Assembly (NCBI RefSeq): GCF_040833955.1 | Contig: NZ_CP162134.1 | Coordinates: 1-64,000, forward strand | Length of the DNA stretch: 64,000 nt | Reading direction: 5' to 3' | From: Leptospira sp. WS60.C2 | GTDB taxonomy: Bacteria; Spirochaetota; Leptospiria; Leptospirales; Leptospiraceae | Part shown: one piece after another, positions 43,164 through 52,210 of the stretch | Position numbering within the stretch: position 1 is the first letter of the stretch | How the letters are laid out: every line of letters begins with the position of its first letter | Made by a program: the position numbers and the translations under genes | Notes under the pieces: generated by a model | What the model saw: the letters and a program-made list of their open reading frames with translations, nothing else | Told to the model about the DNA's origin: nothing | Databases searched by the model: none

Positions 43164-45182
43164 TTAAACGAGAACAGGTTCTGTCGAAATGATATCGATG
43201 ATTTTATTCATAATCGACATCAAATCATAATCTTTTGGAGTAAAGATCTCGCGGATTCCCATTTTTTTCAGTTCTTCAAAGTCGGATTCTGGAATGATCC
43301 CTCCAATCACAACTGGAATGTTTGCTTTGTAGTGTGCAAGTTCATCAAATAGTTGTTTTGCGATTTCTTTATGAGAACCAGAAAGAATGGAAAGTCCAAT
43401 CACATTTGCATTTTCTTCCACCGCCGATTGTACAATTTCTTCAGGAGAAAGTCGAATTCCTGAGTAAATCACATCAAACCCACTGTGTTTTGCCGATACG
43501 GCAATCATCTCTGCCCCGTTGGAGTGACCATCAAGTCCTGGTTTTCCCACAACAATTTTTGGTCTATGTCCATGCGCTTTTGTGAATGCATCCACCTTGC
43601 CGCGAACGGTTGCCACTTTATCGTCAGAGAGGAATAGTTTTTGTCCCTCTACTCCAGTCGGTGGGTTGTATTCACCGTAAACTTCACGGAGTGCATCCGC
43701 CCATTCTCCCGTTGTCACAAGTGCTTTGGCGCAAGCGATGGAGTAAGGCATTAGATTTTTCCCTTCTTTTGCGGCTTGTTTTAAATCCTCTAAGGATTTT
43801 TTGGCAAGTTCTGCATTTCGTCGAGTTTTGGCTTCTGCTAATACACCTAATGTTTGTTCTGCTGATTTTGGATCTACTTTGAAGATACCACCATCAGAGT
43901 CAGTCATAAGTGGTGATTTGATTCCATCAGTCCATTTGTTTTTACCAACGATCACAAGTTCATTAGAATTGATTTTGGAAAGTCTTTCGGTTTGTGATTT
44001 CACAAGTTGTGATTTCATGTAACCGTTTTCGATGGCAACAAGTGCTCCACCCATATCGAGAATCTTTTGGATTTCCAATTTTGCTTCTTCTTTTAGGGCT
44101 TTTACTTTTGATTCAATGACTTTTGATCCTTCAAAAATATCAGGATATTCTAATAGGTCCGTTTCATAGGCCAGGACTTGTTGCAAACGGAGTGACCATT
44201 GTTGGTCCCAAGGTCTTGGAAGAGAGAGAGCTTCATTCCAAGCTGGTAACTGAAGCGCACGGCATCTTGCATTTCGAGATAAAGTCACACCTAATGCTTC
44301 AATGAGAATTCTCCAAGCATTGTTTTCTGGTTGTTCTTCTGTGAGACCAAGGGAGTTCACTTGCACTCCATATCGGAACACTCTGTACTTTGCATTTTTG
44401 ACACCGTAACGTTCTCTTGTGATTTCTTCCCACATTTCGGTGAACGCGCGCATTTTGCACATCTCTTCCACAAATCGAATCCCTGCGTTGACAAAGAAAG
44501 AAATCCTTCCCACACACTGTTCGAATTCATCGGCTGTGAAGCAGTTTCTTTCTTTGATGGCATCTAACACAGCAATCGCAGTTGCAAGAGCAAAGGAAAG
44601 TTCTTGAACAGGTGTTGCACCTGCTTCTTGTAAGTGGTAAGAACAGATGTTAGAAGGGTTCCACTTTGGAATGTTGTGGAGACAGTATTCATACATATCC
44701 ACGATGATTTTCATCGAATCTTTTGGTGGATAAATGTAAGTTCCACGGGCCAAGTATTCTTTGATGAGGTCGTTTTGTGTGGTTCCGTTTAACTTTTCGA
44801 GAGGAACTCCTCGTTCTTCCGCAAGAGCCACATAAAGAGACAAGAGCCACATGGATGTTCCATTGATGGTCATCGATGTGTTCATCTCTTCGATCGGAAT
44901 TTGGTCAAATAAGATACGAAAGTCTTCGAGTGAGTTGATGGGAACTCCCACTTTTCCGATCTCTGGCCTTGAAACTTCGTGGTCAGAGCTATATCCACAT
45001 TGAGTGGGTAGATCAAATGCAATGGAAAGCCCTGTTTGGCCTTTAGAAAGGTTCTTTCTGTACAACTCATTGGAGGCTTTTGCGTTGGTGTGCCCTGCAT
45101 AGGTCCTAAAAATCCATGGTTTGTCAGGTTTTCCCTGTCCATTCTCGTCAACGAGAAGGTAATCTTTTTTTTCGGCGGACAT
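43164..45182 (-). CDS. B12-dependent acyl-CoA mutase, MeaA/ethylmalonyl-CoA-mutase type
   Basis: A 672-aa single-chain mutase: N-terminal TIM-barrel with FRTYAGHTNAKASNELY (about 25-41), GLSIAFDLPTQCGYSSDH and the SRNARCRALQLPAWNEAL region, and C-terminal B12-binding domain (about 545-665) with GKPGLDGHSNGAEMIA (D-x-H-x-x-G cobalamin motif) and GLSILSGSH. The wording GLDGHSNGAE and the length point to the Ecm/MeaA branch rather than classic methylmalonyl-CoA mutase (GHDRG). It could take part in an ethylmalonyl-CoA-type route. The substrate is not proven. Confidence 0.85.
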   Translation of the reverse strand: MSAEKKDYLLVDENGQGKPDKPWIFRTYAGHTNAKASNELYRKNLSKGQTGLSIAFDLPTQCGYSSDHEVSRPEIGKVGVPINSLEDFRILFDQIPIEEMNTSMTINGTSMWLLSLYVALAEERGVPLEKLNGTTQNDLIKEYLARGTYIYPPKDSMKIIVDMYEYCLHNIPKWNPSNICSYHLQEAGATPVQELSFALATAIAVLDAIKERNCFTADEFEQCVGRISFFVNAGIRFVEEMCKMRAFTEMWEEITRERYGVKNAKYRVFRYGVQVNSLGLTEEQPENNAWRILIEALGVTLSRNARCRALQLPAWNEALSLPRPWDQQWSLRLQQVLAYETDLLEYPDIFEGSKVIESKVKALKEEAKLEIQKILDMGGALVAIENGYMKSQLVKSQTERLSKINSNELVIVGKNKWTDGIKSPLMTDSDGGIFKVDPKSAEQTLGVLAEAKTRRNAELAKKSLEDLKQAAKEGKNLMPYSIACAKALVTTGEWADALREVYGEYNPPTGVEGQKLFLSDDKVATVRGKVDAFTKAHGHRPKIVVGKPGLDGHSNGAEMIAVSAKHSGFDVIYSGIRLSPEEIVQSAVEENANVIGLSILSGSHKEIAKQLFDELAHYKANIPVVIGGIIPESDFEELKKMGIREIFTPKDYDLMSIMNKIIDIISTEPVLV

Positions 45183-45283
45183 TCTTTGCCTCGTTTTATA
45201 ATTTCTATGTATAATTGAAAATCTTCTGGAATATTTTCACCTAAAAATTTATACAGGACTAGGCAATTTAAGCCTTTTCCAAG

Positions 45284-46615
45284 ATGCGCGAACCTAAACC
45301 TTTTTCACCAATTCCTTTCTTTTTTAGCATCTTACTCTTAAGTTTGGGTTATGCGTTGTTCTCTTATTTTCGCCCGTTTCCTACAACGGAATCGGAATGG
45401 GAGTTTTTGGCAAATGTGAAGGCGGCAACGGAGGAGGGAGGGCTTGTTTCGGCAAGAGAACCACTCGCCTTTTGGTTTGTGGTCACTTGGAAAAAACTCT
45501 TTGGTGCCAACTACATTCCATCCTTCATCGCGTTAGCTGGTATATTTTATAGTTTGTTTCTCCATTTATTCCTTTTGCTTTTGCGAAACGAAGAATGGAG
45601 ACGAAATCACTATCTTGTTGTGTATCTTGCGGCTTTTTTACCGTTTTCTTATGGATTTCCCACTTCCTATTTTACGGAAACACTTTGTATTGTTTTTTTA
45701 CTTCTCATCTTTTTGACCTTCCGTTTGGAAAAGATGACGGACTTACTTGTGTTTCCGACTTTCACTCTTCTTGCCTTTTTTTCTAGTTTCATTATGTTCT
45801 ATTTAGGATTTACTTTCTTCGTGATTTTTACGGGGATTCGTGGTTCGAGAAAAGCGGCACAAAAAACATCAGTCTTTTACAAAAAGAAGAATGTGCCTTT
45901 CCTTTTTCTTTTGGGGTACCTTGCTTTCTTTGTGATCTCTCTATTCTTCTTTTCGTATTCAGATTTTTTTGGAGAAAAGTCGATCTCCTATTTATTCAAA
46001 ATTTGGTACGATATCTCACTTATGGTATTGCTTCCTATGCTTACCATCGGGCTTGGCCATATTTTATTAAAAACCGAAAAAGAGCTAAACACCATTACCG
46101 CATCGGTTGTGTTAGGTGTTTCGATTCTTGCTTCAATATACTTTATTTTTAAAGATTTGAAATCGAGTGCGGCGGAACCTTGGGACACTCAAACAAAAAA
46201 TCTCACCAAATCGTTTGGGCAAGCACTGATTTTAAAATCAGATCCCATCTATCTTCCCAAAGAATTTGCGTTTGCTTTGTATTTCCAAACAGGAACCAAA
46301 ACGAAGTATTTAAAAGAAGCGAATTTACAAGAAAAGTCTTTCTTATATGTAGAAGGGATTTGGAACCAAGACATCCAGCTTGTTCAAAAATCTGGATTCT
46401 TTAAAAGGACTAATCGTTCCCTTGGGATTGTATCATTGAGTGAGGATGATGTTCTCATCCAAAAAATCACTTCGGATCGCATTAAAACGGACAAAAATTT
46501 AAGTTTTATCTCGAAGAAAGTCGAGGATGCTTGGGGGAATGTCCCCACAAAACGCCCGTTTGATGAGTATACTGCTGGATTACAAAAAAAGTTTGGTTAC
46601 TTAAGTTTCTACTAG
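45284..46615 (+). CDS. Polytopic membrane protein, unknown function
   Basis: Not recognised. A 443-aa protein with about nine transmembrane segments (from FSPIPFFFSILLLSLGYALF on) and a C-terminal soluble part of about 130 residues (KEFAFALYFQTGTKTKY). The arrangement is like GT-C-type or mannosyltransferase-like proteins with an extracytoplasmic tail. It is divergent from the mutase and convergent with a transglycosylase gene. Confidence 0.7.
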   Translation: MREPKPFSPIPFFFSILLLSLGYALFSYFRPFPTTESEWEFLANVKAATEEGGLVSAREPLAFWFVVTWKKLFGANYIPSFIALAGIFYSLFLHLFLLLLRNEEWRRNHYLVVYLAAFLPFSYGFPTSYFTETLCIVFLLLIFLTFRLEKMTDLLVFPTFTLLAFFSSFIMFYLGFTFFVIFTGIRGSRKAAQKTSVFYKKKNVPFLFLLGYLAFFVISLFFFSYSDFFGEKSISYLFKIWYDISLMVLLPMLTIGLGHILLKTEKELNTITASVVLGVSILASIYFIFKDLKSSAAEPWDTQTKNLTKSFGQALILKSDPIYLPKEFAFALYFQTGTKTKYLKEANLQEKSFLYVEGIWNQDIQLVQKSGFFKRTNRSLGIVSLSEDDVLIQKITSDRIKTDKNLSFISKKVEDAWGNVPTKRPFDEYTAGLQKKFGYLSFY

Positions 46616-46624
46616 TTATAAAAT

Positions 46625-47287
46625 TTAGGAACTAAAATCTTTATAAAATCGTTTCACTTTAGAAACATACTGTTTGGTTTCTTCGTAAGGTGGTATCCCT
46701 TTGTAACGTTTCACGGCGCCAGGGCCTGCGTTGTAAGCAGCGATTGCTTTTTCTGGATCCTTAAATTCCTTCATGAGGCCCTTTAAAAATTTCACGCCAC
46801 CCGTTATGTTTTCTTCTGGATCAAAGGGATCTTTGACTCCTAGGCTTTCTGCGGTTTCAGGCATGAGTTGCATAAGGCCCATGGCTCCTTTGGGAGATAC
46901 CGCTTTTGGTTTGAATCCTGATTCTGCTTTGACCATGGCTTTCACCAAATTAGGATCCATCCCTTGGGCTTCTGCTATTGATTCAATTGTGCCTAAGAGG
47001 TTGCCTGAGGTTTGATTGCCAATCGTGTTCACTGCTTTTGTGTTTCCGAAAGAATCATAGGTTTCGGGAAAAGGCAAACGAAGCGAATCGTCTGCTTGTT
47101 TTTTCGATTCATTTGTTTGAGGAAATTCGTTTTGTTTTCTAAACTCGCGTTCTAAGAGTTCGGGAAAGTTGACAAGAGACTTTGGGTCTTTTGTCAACTG
47201 GGTGAGGGATTCCATGCGATTGAGTACGGAAGCAACAGATGGGATATCATTCAGTCTCACACTATAGGAATCGGTCGGAATGTGCAA
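46625..47287 (-). CDS. Lytic transglycosylase (SLT domain)
   Basis: A 220-aa protein. The C-terminal about 120 residues are an SLT lysozyme-like domain with catalytic Glu in MVKAESGFKPKAVSPKGAMG, then LMQLMPETAESLGV and IAAYNAGPGAVKRY. It cleaves peptidoglycan with 1,6-anhydro ring formation. No signal peptide is visible; the N-terminal about 95 residues are polar and lack known motifs. Export by another route (for example with flagella) is possible. It lies 26 bp after a lone receiver domain in the same direction. Confidence 0.9.
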   Translation of the reverse strand: MHIPTDSYSVRLNDIPSVASVLNRMESLTQLTKDPKSLVNFPELLEREFRKQNEFPQTNESKKQADDSLRLPFPETYDSFGNTKAVNTIGNQTSGNLLGTIESIAEAQGMDPNLVKAMVKAESGFKPKAVSPKGAMGLMQLMPETAESLGVKDPFDPEENITGGVKFLKGLMKEFKDPEKAIAAYNAGPGAVKRYKGIPPYEETKQYVSKVKRFYKDFSS

Positions 47288-47313
47288 AACTGAAGTAAAA
47301 AATTATGTCTCTT

Positions 47314-47697
47314 TTATTTTTCTTCCTGTTGGATGGCCGCTAAATCTTTGGGGCCGATGGGTTTCACGAGGTATCCTTTCACGTTGGGGAAAGAGTTACT
47401 TTTGGATTTGTCCGAAGGATCAATCGAAGAGGTAAGGATGTAGGTAGGAATGGAGGAGAACTCGGGGATGTCTCGGATTTCTTCCAGAAATTGCCAACCA
47501 TCCATGACTGGCATATTCAAATCCAAAAACAATAGATCAGGGAAATCTTGCGACTCTTGTAATGCCTCTAGTGCCTCGGCACCATTCTGATAGGTAAACA
47601 CTTGCGAAGCAAAGGAGAACTTCTCCATTAAGGTTTTGATGAGAAACGTGGTGACTACATCATCTTCAATCAGAAATACCTTGGTCATTTGTTTCAT
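47314..47697 (-). CDS. Single-domain response regulator (CheY-like receiver)
   Basis: A 127-aa receiver domain with acidic pocket E11-D12-D13, phospho-acceptor Asp59 in FLDLNMPVMDGW, the Thr/Ser switch in ILTSS and Lys in VKPIG. No output domain. It may signal from a kinase elsewhere; the SBP-like kinase at 8251 also lacks a cognate regulator but is 37 kb away. Downstream is the transglycosylase gene. Confidence 0.93.
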   Translation of the reverse strand: MKQMTKVFLIEDDVVTTFLIKTLMEKFSFASQVFTYQNGAEALEALQESQDFPDLLFLDLNMPVMDGWQFLEEIRDIPEFSSIPTYILTSSIDPSDKSKSNSFPNVKGYLVKPIGPKDLAAIQQEEK

Positions 47698-47772
47698 TTT
47701 GTGTGAAAACTTCTGTCAGAATATTTGAATTTAAGAAAAAATAGGCAACCATTAAAAACCAACAAACAATGT

Positions 47773-49179
47773 TTATAGGGAATGTGGAGATGTTAAAATT
47801 TCAGGTCTCAAAATTTCTTTTAGTTTTTTCTCTTCTAATAAACCAAGTTCTAAAACAATCGATTCGACTGATCGATTTTCCGTCAGTGCACGTTTAGCTA
47901 CCAAAGTGGCATTTTCATATCCAATATAAGGATTTAGGGCCGTTGCAAGACCTGCTGAAGTTTTCACTCTTGATGCTAGTAATTCTCTATTGGCTGTGAT
48001 CCCTGATACACAGTTGATTTCTAATGTTTTGCAACCAGCGGTTAGGTGTTCGATACTCTTGAACAAACTATGTGCAATGATTGGTTCAAAGGCATTCAAT
48101 TGTAATTGTCCTGCTTCTGCCGCCATTGTGATCGTAATGTCGTTTCCAATGACTTCATAAGCAATTTGGTTGACCACTTCTGGGATGATCGGGTTTACTT
48201 TTCCTGGCATAATTGAGGAACCCGCGGCCTTTGCTGGCAAATTAATTTCATTAAAGCCACCTTGTGGCCCACTTGACAACAATCGTAGATCATTACAAAC
48301 CTTAGAAAGTTTTGTTGCGATTCGTTTTAATACACCAGATAACTGTACAAAGGCGCCTGTGTCTTGGGTTGCTTCAATCAGATTGGGAGCCGCATTCAAA
48401 TCCAAGCCAGTTTGTTTTGCAAGAATATCTGTCACAATTTTTGAATAACGAATGTCAGTATTGATTCCAGTTCCGATCGCAGTGGCACCTAGATTGATTT
48501 CTCCTATGAGAGATGTCGCTTCTTTCAGGCGAGAAATATCTTCACCTAACATAACATCGTAGGTGGAAAATTCCTGACCTAAAGTCATAGGAACGGCATC
48601 TTGTAATTGAGTCCTACCAATTTTGAGAATGTCTTTAAATTCTTCTGATTTTTTACGAAACGAAATTTGTAAACTTTCAAGCGAAGCAATTAACCCACGT
48701 ATGGAAAAGACAGCCGCCAATTTGATGGAAGAAGGGTAAACATCATTGGTACTTTGTGACATATTGACGTCATTTAGTGGATGGATCGTTGTATAATCTC
48801 CTTTGGGGCGACCAGCAAGTTCCAAAGCGATATTAGTGATTACTTCATTGGCATTCATATTGGTGGACGTTCCAGCTCCCCCTTGGATCACATCGACTAC
48901 GAATTCAGAATGGAACTCACCAGCTAAAATACGATCACATGCATCAGAGATAAATTTTGTTTTTTCGGAAGAAAGAAGTCCTAATTCTAGATTTGCAATC
49001 GCAGATGCTTTTTTGATATGGGCCAAAGCTTTGACTAAATCAGGATAAGAGCCAATCGTTTTACCTGTAATCGGATAGTTTTCCAAGGCCCGCAAAGTAT
49101 GGATCCCCCAATAAACATCTTTTGGAATTTCCCTTTCTCCGAGTAGGTCATGTTCGATCCGAACGTTTGATTGTTTCAT
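47773..49179 (-). CDS. aspA: Aspartate ammonia-lyase
   Basis: The frame opens at 49293, but ATG 49179, with GGAG upstream, gives MKQSNVRIEHDLLGEREI, the usual AspA N-terminus, and 468 aa. Signature GSSIMPGKVNPIIPE of the fumarase/aspartase superfamily, TSTNMNANEVITNIALE, and MSQSTNDVYPSS. The N-terminal and KVNP-flanking residues fit AspA better than class II fumarase. It makes fumarate and ammonia from aspartate. FumC is the alternative. Confidence 0.88.
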   Translation of the reverse strand: MKQSNVRIEHDLLGEREIPKDVYWGIHTLRALENYPITGKTIGSYPDLVKALAHIKKASAIANLELGLLSSEKTKFISDACDRILAGEFHSEFVVDVIQGGAGTSTNMNANEVITNIALELAGRPKGDYTTIHPLNDVNMSQSTNDVYPSSIKLAAVFSIRGLIASLESLQISFRKKSEEFKDILKIGRTQLQDAVPMTLGQEFSTYDVMLGEDISRLKEATSLIGEINLGATAIGTGINTDIRYSKIVTDILAKQTGLDLNAAPNLIEATQDTGAFVQLSGVLKRIATKLSKVCNDLRLLSSGPQGGFNEINLPAKAAGSSIMPGKVNPIIPEVVNQIAYEVIGNDITITMAAEAGQLQLNAFEPIIAHSLFKSIEHLTAGCKTLEINCVSGITANRELLASRVKTSAGLATALNPYIGYENATLVAKRALTENRSVESIVLELGLLEEKKLKEILRPEILTSPHSL

Positions 49180-49249
49180 CCAAAATTTCTCCAACTTAGA
49201 ACGAAAGATACTCGACCAAATAGAAAAGGGAAGAAGATTTATGACTTGC

Positions 49250-49597
49250 ATGAAGAAAATCCTGATCGTTCTGATTTCATTTAGTTTTACCATGAGTTTG
49301 CCTGATGTTTATGGGCAGGGTAAATCCAACGCACAAACAGCTTGCCAACAAAAAGAAGAAACGATTAAAACCATTTTCCAACTGCTTCCAGAATCTGAGA
49401 GGTCTTGTTCAGAAATAGCAAAGTTAGTTCTTACCGAAGAAGATGAGGAAGGTGAAAAACTGGACACAGAATACCAAAGTCTATTTCTAAAAGTGTGTGA
49501 ATTAAAACGTCAAAAACATACACTAGAAGAAATTCGTGAACATTTAGGCCTCCCAAAACAATGTAATTCTCTTTCTAATGCTGTGAAAAAGAATTGA
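49250..49597 (+). CDS. Small exported protein, unknown function
   Basis: Not recognised. ATG 49250 gives MKKILIVLISFSFTMSLPDVYGQ, a clean signal peptide; an earlier in-frame ATG at 49241 adds three residues. The mature part of about 90 residues has four Cys (CQQKEE, SCSEI, VCELK, QCNSL) that could form two disulfides. It is divergent from aspA, and the next gene starts near its stop. Confidence 0.6.
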   Translation: MKKILIVLISFSFTMSLPDVYGQGKSNAQTACQQKEETIKTIFQLLPESERSCSEIAKLVLTEEDEEGEKLDTEYQSLFLKVCELKRQKHTLEEIREHLGLPKQCNSLSNAVKKN

Positions 49598-49635
49598 TTC
49601 TCCAAAGGTTCTTTAGTAAATTTATTGCAAGTTTT

Positions 49636-50316
49636 ATGTATAGATACTTCCTCTTTTTCTGTATTTTCATTTCTCCTGCGGTAATATTACCTTGTGAACC
49701 ATTTGTTACAAAAACGTTGTCACCTATCGACCATTCATCGAAAGATAAAAGTTTTGCAGATTTCAAATCGAAGTTTTTGAAAACATTAAAGGCAAAAGAC
49801 CGTAAGTCATTAGAATCCTTTCTCGACTCAGACATTCACTTTACCTTTGGTCCTGAAACAGGAAAAAAAGAATTTCTAAAGTCATTCCAGCTGACAGAGA
49901 AACCAAACGAATCTGATTTTTGGATGTTGCTATATGATACAATTCAATTAGGAGTTCGGCAAAATGCAGAAGGGCAAATGGTGGCTCCCTATTTTTTTGA
50001 AACTTTCCCTAGTGACTATGATCCATTCTCGCATTATTTGGTGATCGGAAAGAATGTGAATGTGAGAGAAGATGCAACCAAAGATTCTAAGGTGATCACA
50101 CAACTCAGTTATCAAATTGTTCGATCGGAAGCAGATGATTTGGATGGAAGGCGATTGGAGAAAGAAAGCAATTGCAATTGGAAAAAAATTTGTACGCCAC
50201 AAGGTAAGTCAGGATTTGTGTGTGATCGATTTATCCGTAGTCCTCTTGACTACAGAGCTTTCTTTGAAAAAAAGAAAGGGCAATGGTATCTAACAACATT
50301 CATTGTGGGCGATTGA
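49636..50316 (+). CDS. Exported protein with SH3-like domain
   Basis: The frame opens at TTG 49594, overlapping the previous stop; ATG 49636 gives MYRYFLFFCIFISPAVILPCEP, a signal peptide with possible lipobox (ILPC). Residues about 130-205 contain NVNVREDATKDSKVITQL, the start of a bacterial SH3 (SH3b) domain, and KSGFVCDRFI, its usual end. Such domains bind cell wall or peptides. It probably belongs with the small exported protein upstream. Confidence 0.68.
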   Translation: MYRYFLFFCIFISPAVILPCEPFVTKTLSPIDHSSKDKSFADFKSKFLKTLKAKDRKSLESFLDSDIHFTFGPETGKKEFLKSFQLTEKPNESDFWMLLYDTIQLGVRQNAEGQMVAPYFFETFPSDYDPFSHYLVIGKNVNVREDATKDSKVITQLSYQIVRSEADDLDGRRLEKESNCNWKKICTPQGKSGFVCDRFIRSPLDYRAFFEKKKGQWYLTTFIVGD

Positions 50317-50410
50317 TACTTGTTAAATCATCCTTGAAAGATCACTTTTTTCTTGAAATTGGAAGGTATACTTTTTAAACTTGGAGAAACATCTGTTAAA
50401 GGAAAACCCT

Positions 50411-50791
50411 ATGTTAAAAAAACTGATTTTAAGTGCACTTGCACTATCTCTTACAAATTGCTTGATTTTAAATCCGTTAGGTGCTACCATCGATCGTGAA
50501 AAAGGATCCGAAGCTGCTGGAAGAATTACTGACGCTGCTATTCAGACAGATTTGATCAATTCAACTCTACTATCTGGTCGTGCTAGTATTTCAATTCTTA
50601 GTTTGATTGCTGGGGACATTGCAAAAATTGAATCCGAAAAATACTATATTAAGGCGGATGTTGATAAGTGTGTTGAAGATATTCGAGGTTTCAAGGGATT
50701 TCTAGTAGGCTCATTGATTACAAACATTATTTCCTGCCAAGACATCAATTCTGATGGATACTTAATTGGAGAACCGTTCCCAAGCCTATAA
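50411..50791 (+). CDS. Small Leptospira-type lipoprotein
   Basis: ATG 50411 with AGGA eight bases upstream gives MLKKLILSALALSLTNCLIL with lipobox LTNC; the frame opens earlier at 50381. The 126-aa protein has a repeated Ala/Ser/Ile-rich middle (GRITDAAIQTDLINSTLLSG) and ends with a segment like VEDIRGFKGFLVGSLIT. It resembles a lipoprotein family known from Leptospira (TIGR04452-like, from memory). Function unknown. Confidence 0.65.
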   Translation: MLKKLILSALALSLTNCLILNPLGATIDREKGSEAAGRITDAAIQTDLINSTLLSGRASISILSLIAGDIAKIESEKYYIKADVDKCVEDIRGFKGFLVGSLITNIISCQDINSDGYLIGEPFPSL

Positions 50792-50809
50792 TTCCATATT
50801 TTTTCCTTT

Positions 50810-50834
50810 CCTTGCTCTTTTTTTAAGAGCAGGG
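50810..50834 (+). terminator. Hairpin after the lipoprotein gene (weak terminator candidate)
   Basis: TGCTCTT (50813-50819) and AAGAGCA (50825-50831) form a perfect 7-bp stem with a TTTTT loop; CC/GG pairs extend it. No T run follows, so termination is uncertain. It lies between the lipoprotein stop and the CpxP-like gene. Confidence 0.4.
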
Positions 50835-50887
50835 AACCATTTCCAAATCTTCCGGGTCTCATTCGCCAAACAAACAAGGAAGGTTTT

Positions 50888-51340
50888 ATGATCTCTCGCA
50901 AACCCTATTTTAAAATCATTGTTACCACTTTACTCGTTGGAAGTTTTGCGTTCCTATTTGGCAATTGCCGTGGACACAAAGACTTTGAAAAAAGAATTGA
51001 ATGGGTAGCCTCCAAACTCACATCAAAGTTAGATTTGGATGAAACACAAAAAGCAAAACTAGATACGATCAAAGCGGAACTCATCGCCAAACATAAAGAA
51101 ATGAAACCAAAACAAGAGTCTTGGGCAAAAGAAATGGCTAACCAAATTCGCTCTGAAAAAATTGATACGAAGTATCTTGATAAAATGAGTGTAGAGAGAG
51201 AATCTCGTCACCAAGAAATGCGTAAGTTTTTCCAAACAAAACTGGTTGAATTCCATGCGGTCCTTCGCCCAGAACAAAGAGAAAAGTTTGCAGAACTGGT
51301 TGAAAAATTTGCGTCACGTCACCAACCGCAAGAAGATTAA
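50888..51340 (+). CDS. CpxP/Spy/CnrX-like periplasmic sensor protein
   Basis: A 150-aa protein with a hydrophobic N-terminus (KIIVTTLLVGSFAFLFGNCRG; Cys27 might be lipidated) and a helical mature region: KLDLDETQKAKLDTIKAEL and VLRPEQREKFAELVEKF, two LTxxQ-like segments typical of the Spy/CpxP/CnrX (heavy-metal-resistance) fold. It is immediately followed by an ECF sigma factor gene (3 bp), as in cnrYXH operons, so it may be the signal sensor. Metal ligands cannot be assigned. Confidence 0.75.
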   Translation: MISRKPYFKIIVTTLLVGSFAFLFGNCRGHKDFEKRIEWVASKLTSKLDLDETQKAKLDTIKAELIAKHKEMKPKQESWAKEMANQIRSEKIDTKYLDKMSVERESRHQEMRKFFQTKLVEFHAVLRPEQREKFAELVEKFASRHQPQED

Positions 51341-51343
51341 ACC

Positions 51344-51868
51344 ATGCCCAGTTTTGACTTCGAGACGGTAGTCAAAGACACCAAGTATTTGGTTTTAAAA
51401 ACGATCGGTGAAACTCTCATCGATCGTTTTGACGATGCCACAGAAGATGTGGTGCAAGAAGTGTATTTTCGTGTGTTTAAATCACTGGAGAAGGGTGGCT
51501 TTGATGGTCGTTCCAAACTTTCTACTTGGATTTATACCATTGCTAAAAACGAATCCCTGCGTATGAATGAAAAACGTTTGCGGGAAGAGGAAAAGGCAAA
51601 ACGTTACTTACAAAACAACCAAAGAAAGTTTTTCCAATCAGAAGATTTCCACTCTATCCACAAAGAAGAATGGATCGAATCTATGTTACAAAAAATCCCC
51701 GAACAATACCGTGGGACCTTACGTTTGTATCTATTAGGGAAAACTATGGAAGAAATTGCTTTGGAACTTCAAATTAAAGAAGGGACTGTGAAATCTAGAT
51801 TGTTTCGAACCAAAGAGTGGATCCGTAAATCGATGCCAGGAGTGAAAAATGAATTCCAAGAATCCTAA
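51344..51868 (+). CDS. ECF-type RNA polymerase sigma factor
   Basis: A 174-aa sigma factor: region 2 with DATEDVVQEVYFRVFKSL and SKLSTWIYTIAKNESLRM (about 28-70) and region 4 with IPEQYRGTLRLYLLGKTMEEI and IKEGTVKSRLFRTKEW (about 110-165). The length is normal for group IV. It lies between a CpxP/CnrX-like gene and a one-TM small protein that overlaps its 3' end by 20 bp. Together they look like an anti-sigma/sensor/sigma unit that reacts to an envelope or metal signal. Confidence 0.93.
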   Translation: MPSFDFETVVKDTKYLVLKTIGETLIDRFDDATEDVVQEVYFRVFKSLEKGGFDGRSKLSTWIYTIAKNESLRMNEKRLREEEKAKRYLQNNQRKFFQSEDFHSIHKEEWIESMLQKIPEQYRGTLRLYLLGKTMEEIALELQIKEGTVKSRLFRTKEWIRKSMPGVKNEFQES

Positions 51869-52112
51869 ACGCTGGGAAACACTTTTGAATGATTCTGAAT
51901 TTGAATCGCGAATTGTTCGAAAAACACAATCACGAGTGAAAGTGGAGAAGAAGAAACGATATCTTGTCATTTCTGCAAGTCTTATGTTTCTCATGCTTTT
52001 GTTATTCTCGGTCGAACAGTGGGTGATTGAACCCGATGAATTGCAGAGTAACATACGTTATTTGGCAGAAGAACTTAGTTCAGAATCGATTGTGAGTTTG
52101 AGTTTCGATTGA
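51849..52112 (+). CDS. Small one-TM protein, probable anti-sigma factor
   Basis: An 87-aa protein: cytoplasmic N-terminus of about 38 residues (RWETLLNDSEFESRIVRKTQ), basic stretch VKVEKKKR, a transmembrane helix (YLVISASLMFLMLLLFSVEQW), then a short outside tail. This is the layout of short anti-sigma factors such as CnrY. Its gene overlaps the ECF sigma gene by 20 bp, supporting translational coupling. No zinc-binding anti-sigma motif (HxxxCxxC) is present. The stop codon lies inside an FNR-like site. Confidence 0.65.
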   Translation: MNSKNPKRWETLLNDSEFESRIVRKTQSRVKVEKKKRYLVISASLMFLMLLLFSVEQWVIEPDELQSNIRYLAEELSSESIVSLSFD

Positions 52113-52122
52113 TATTTATCAA
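52109..52122 (+). promoter_or_regulatory. Perfect FNR/anaerobox consensus site
   Basis: TTGAT-ATTT-ATCAA matches TTGAT-N4-ATCAA at every position. A -10-like TAAGAT at 52143-52148 places transcription start near 52155, so the box centre is about 40 bp upstream, the class II activator position. The next gene starts at 52211. A second half-site (ATCAA at 52131-52135) follows. The site overlaps the end of the upstream coding sequence. Confidence 0.6.
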
Positions 52123-52210
52123 TGACAAATATCAATGAGGCTTAAGATTCCTTTCATCAGAAAAGAGTTTATTTTATTCATTTTTTTCGTCATAATTGTT
52201 CGAGGAAACA

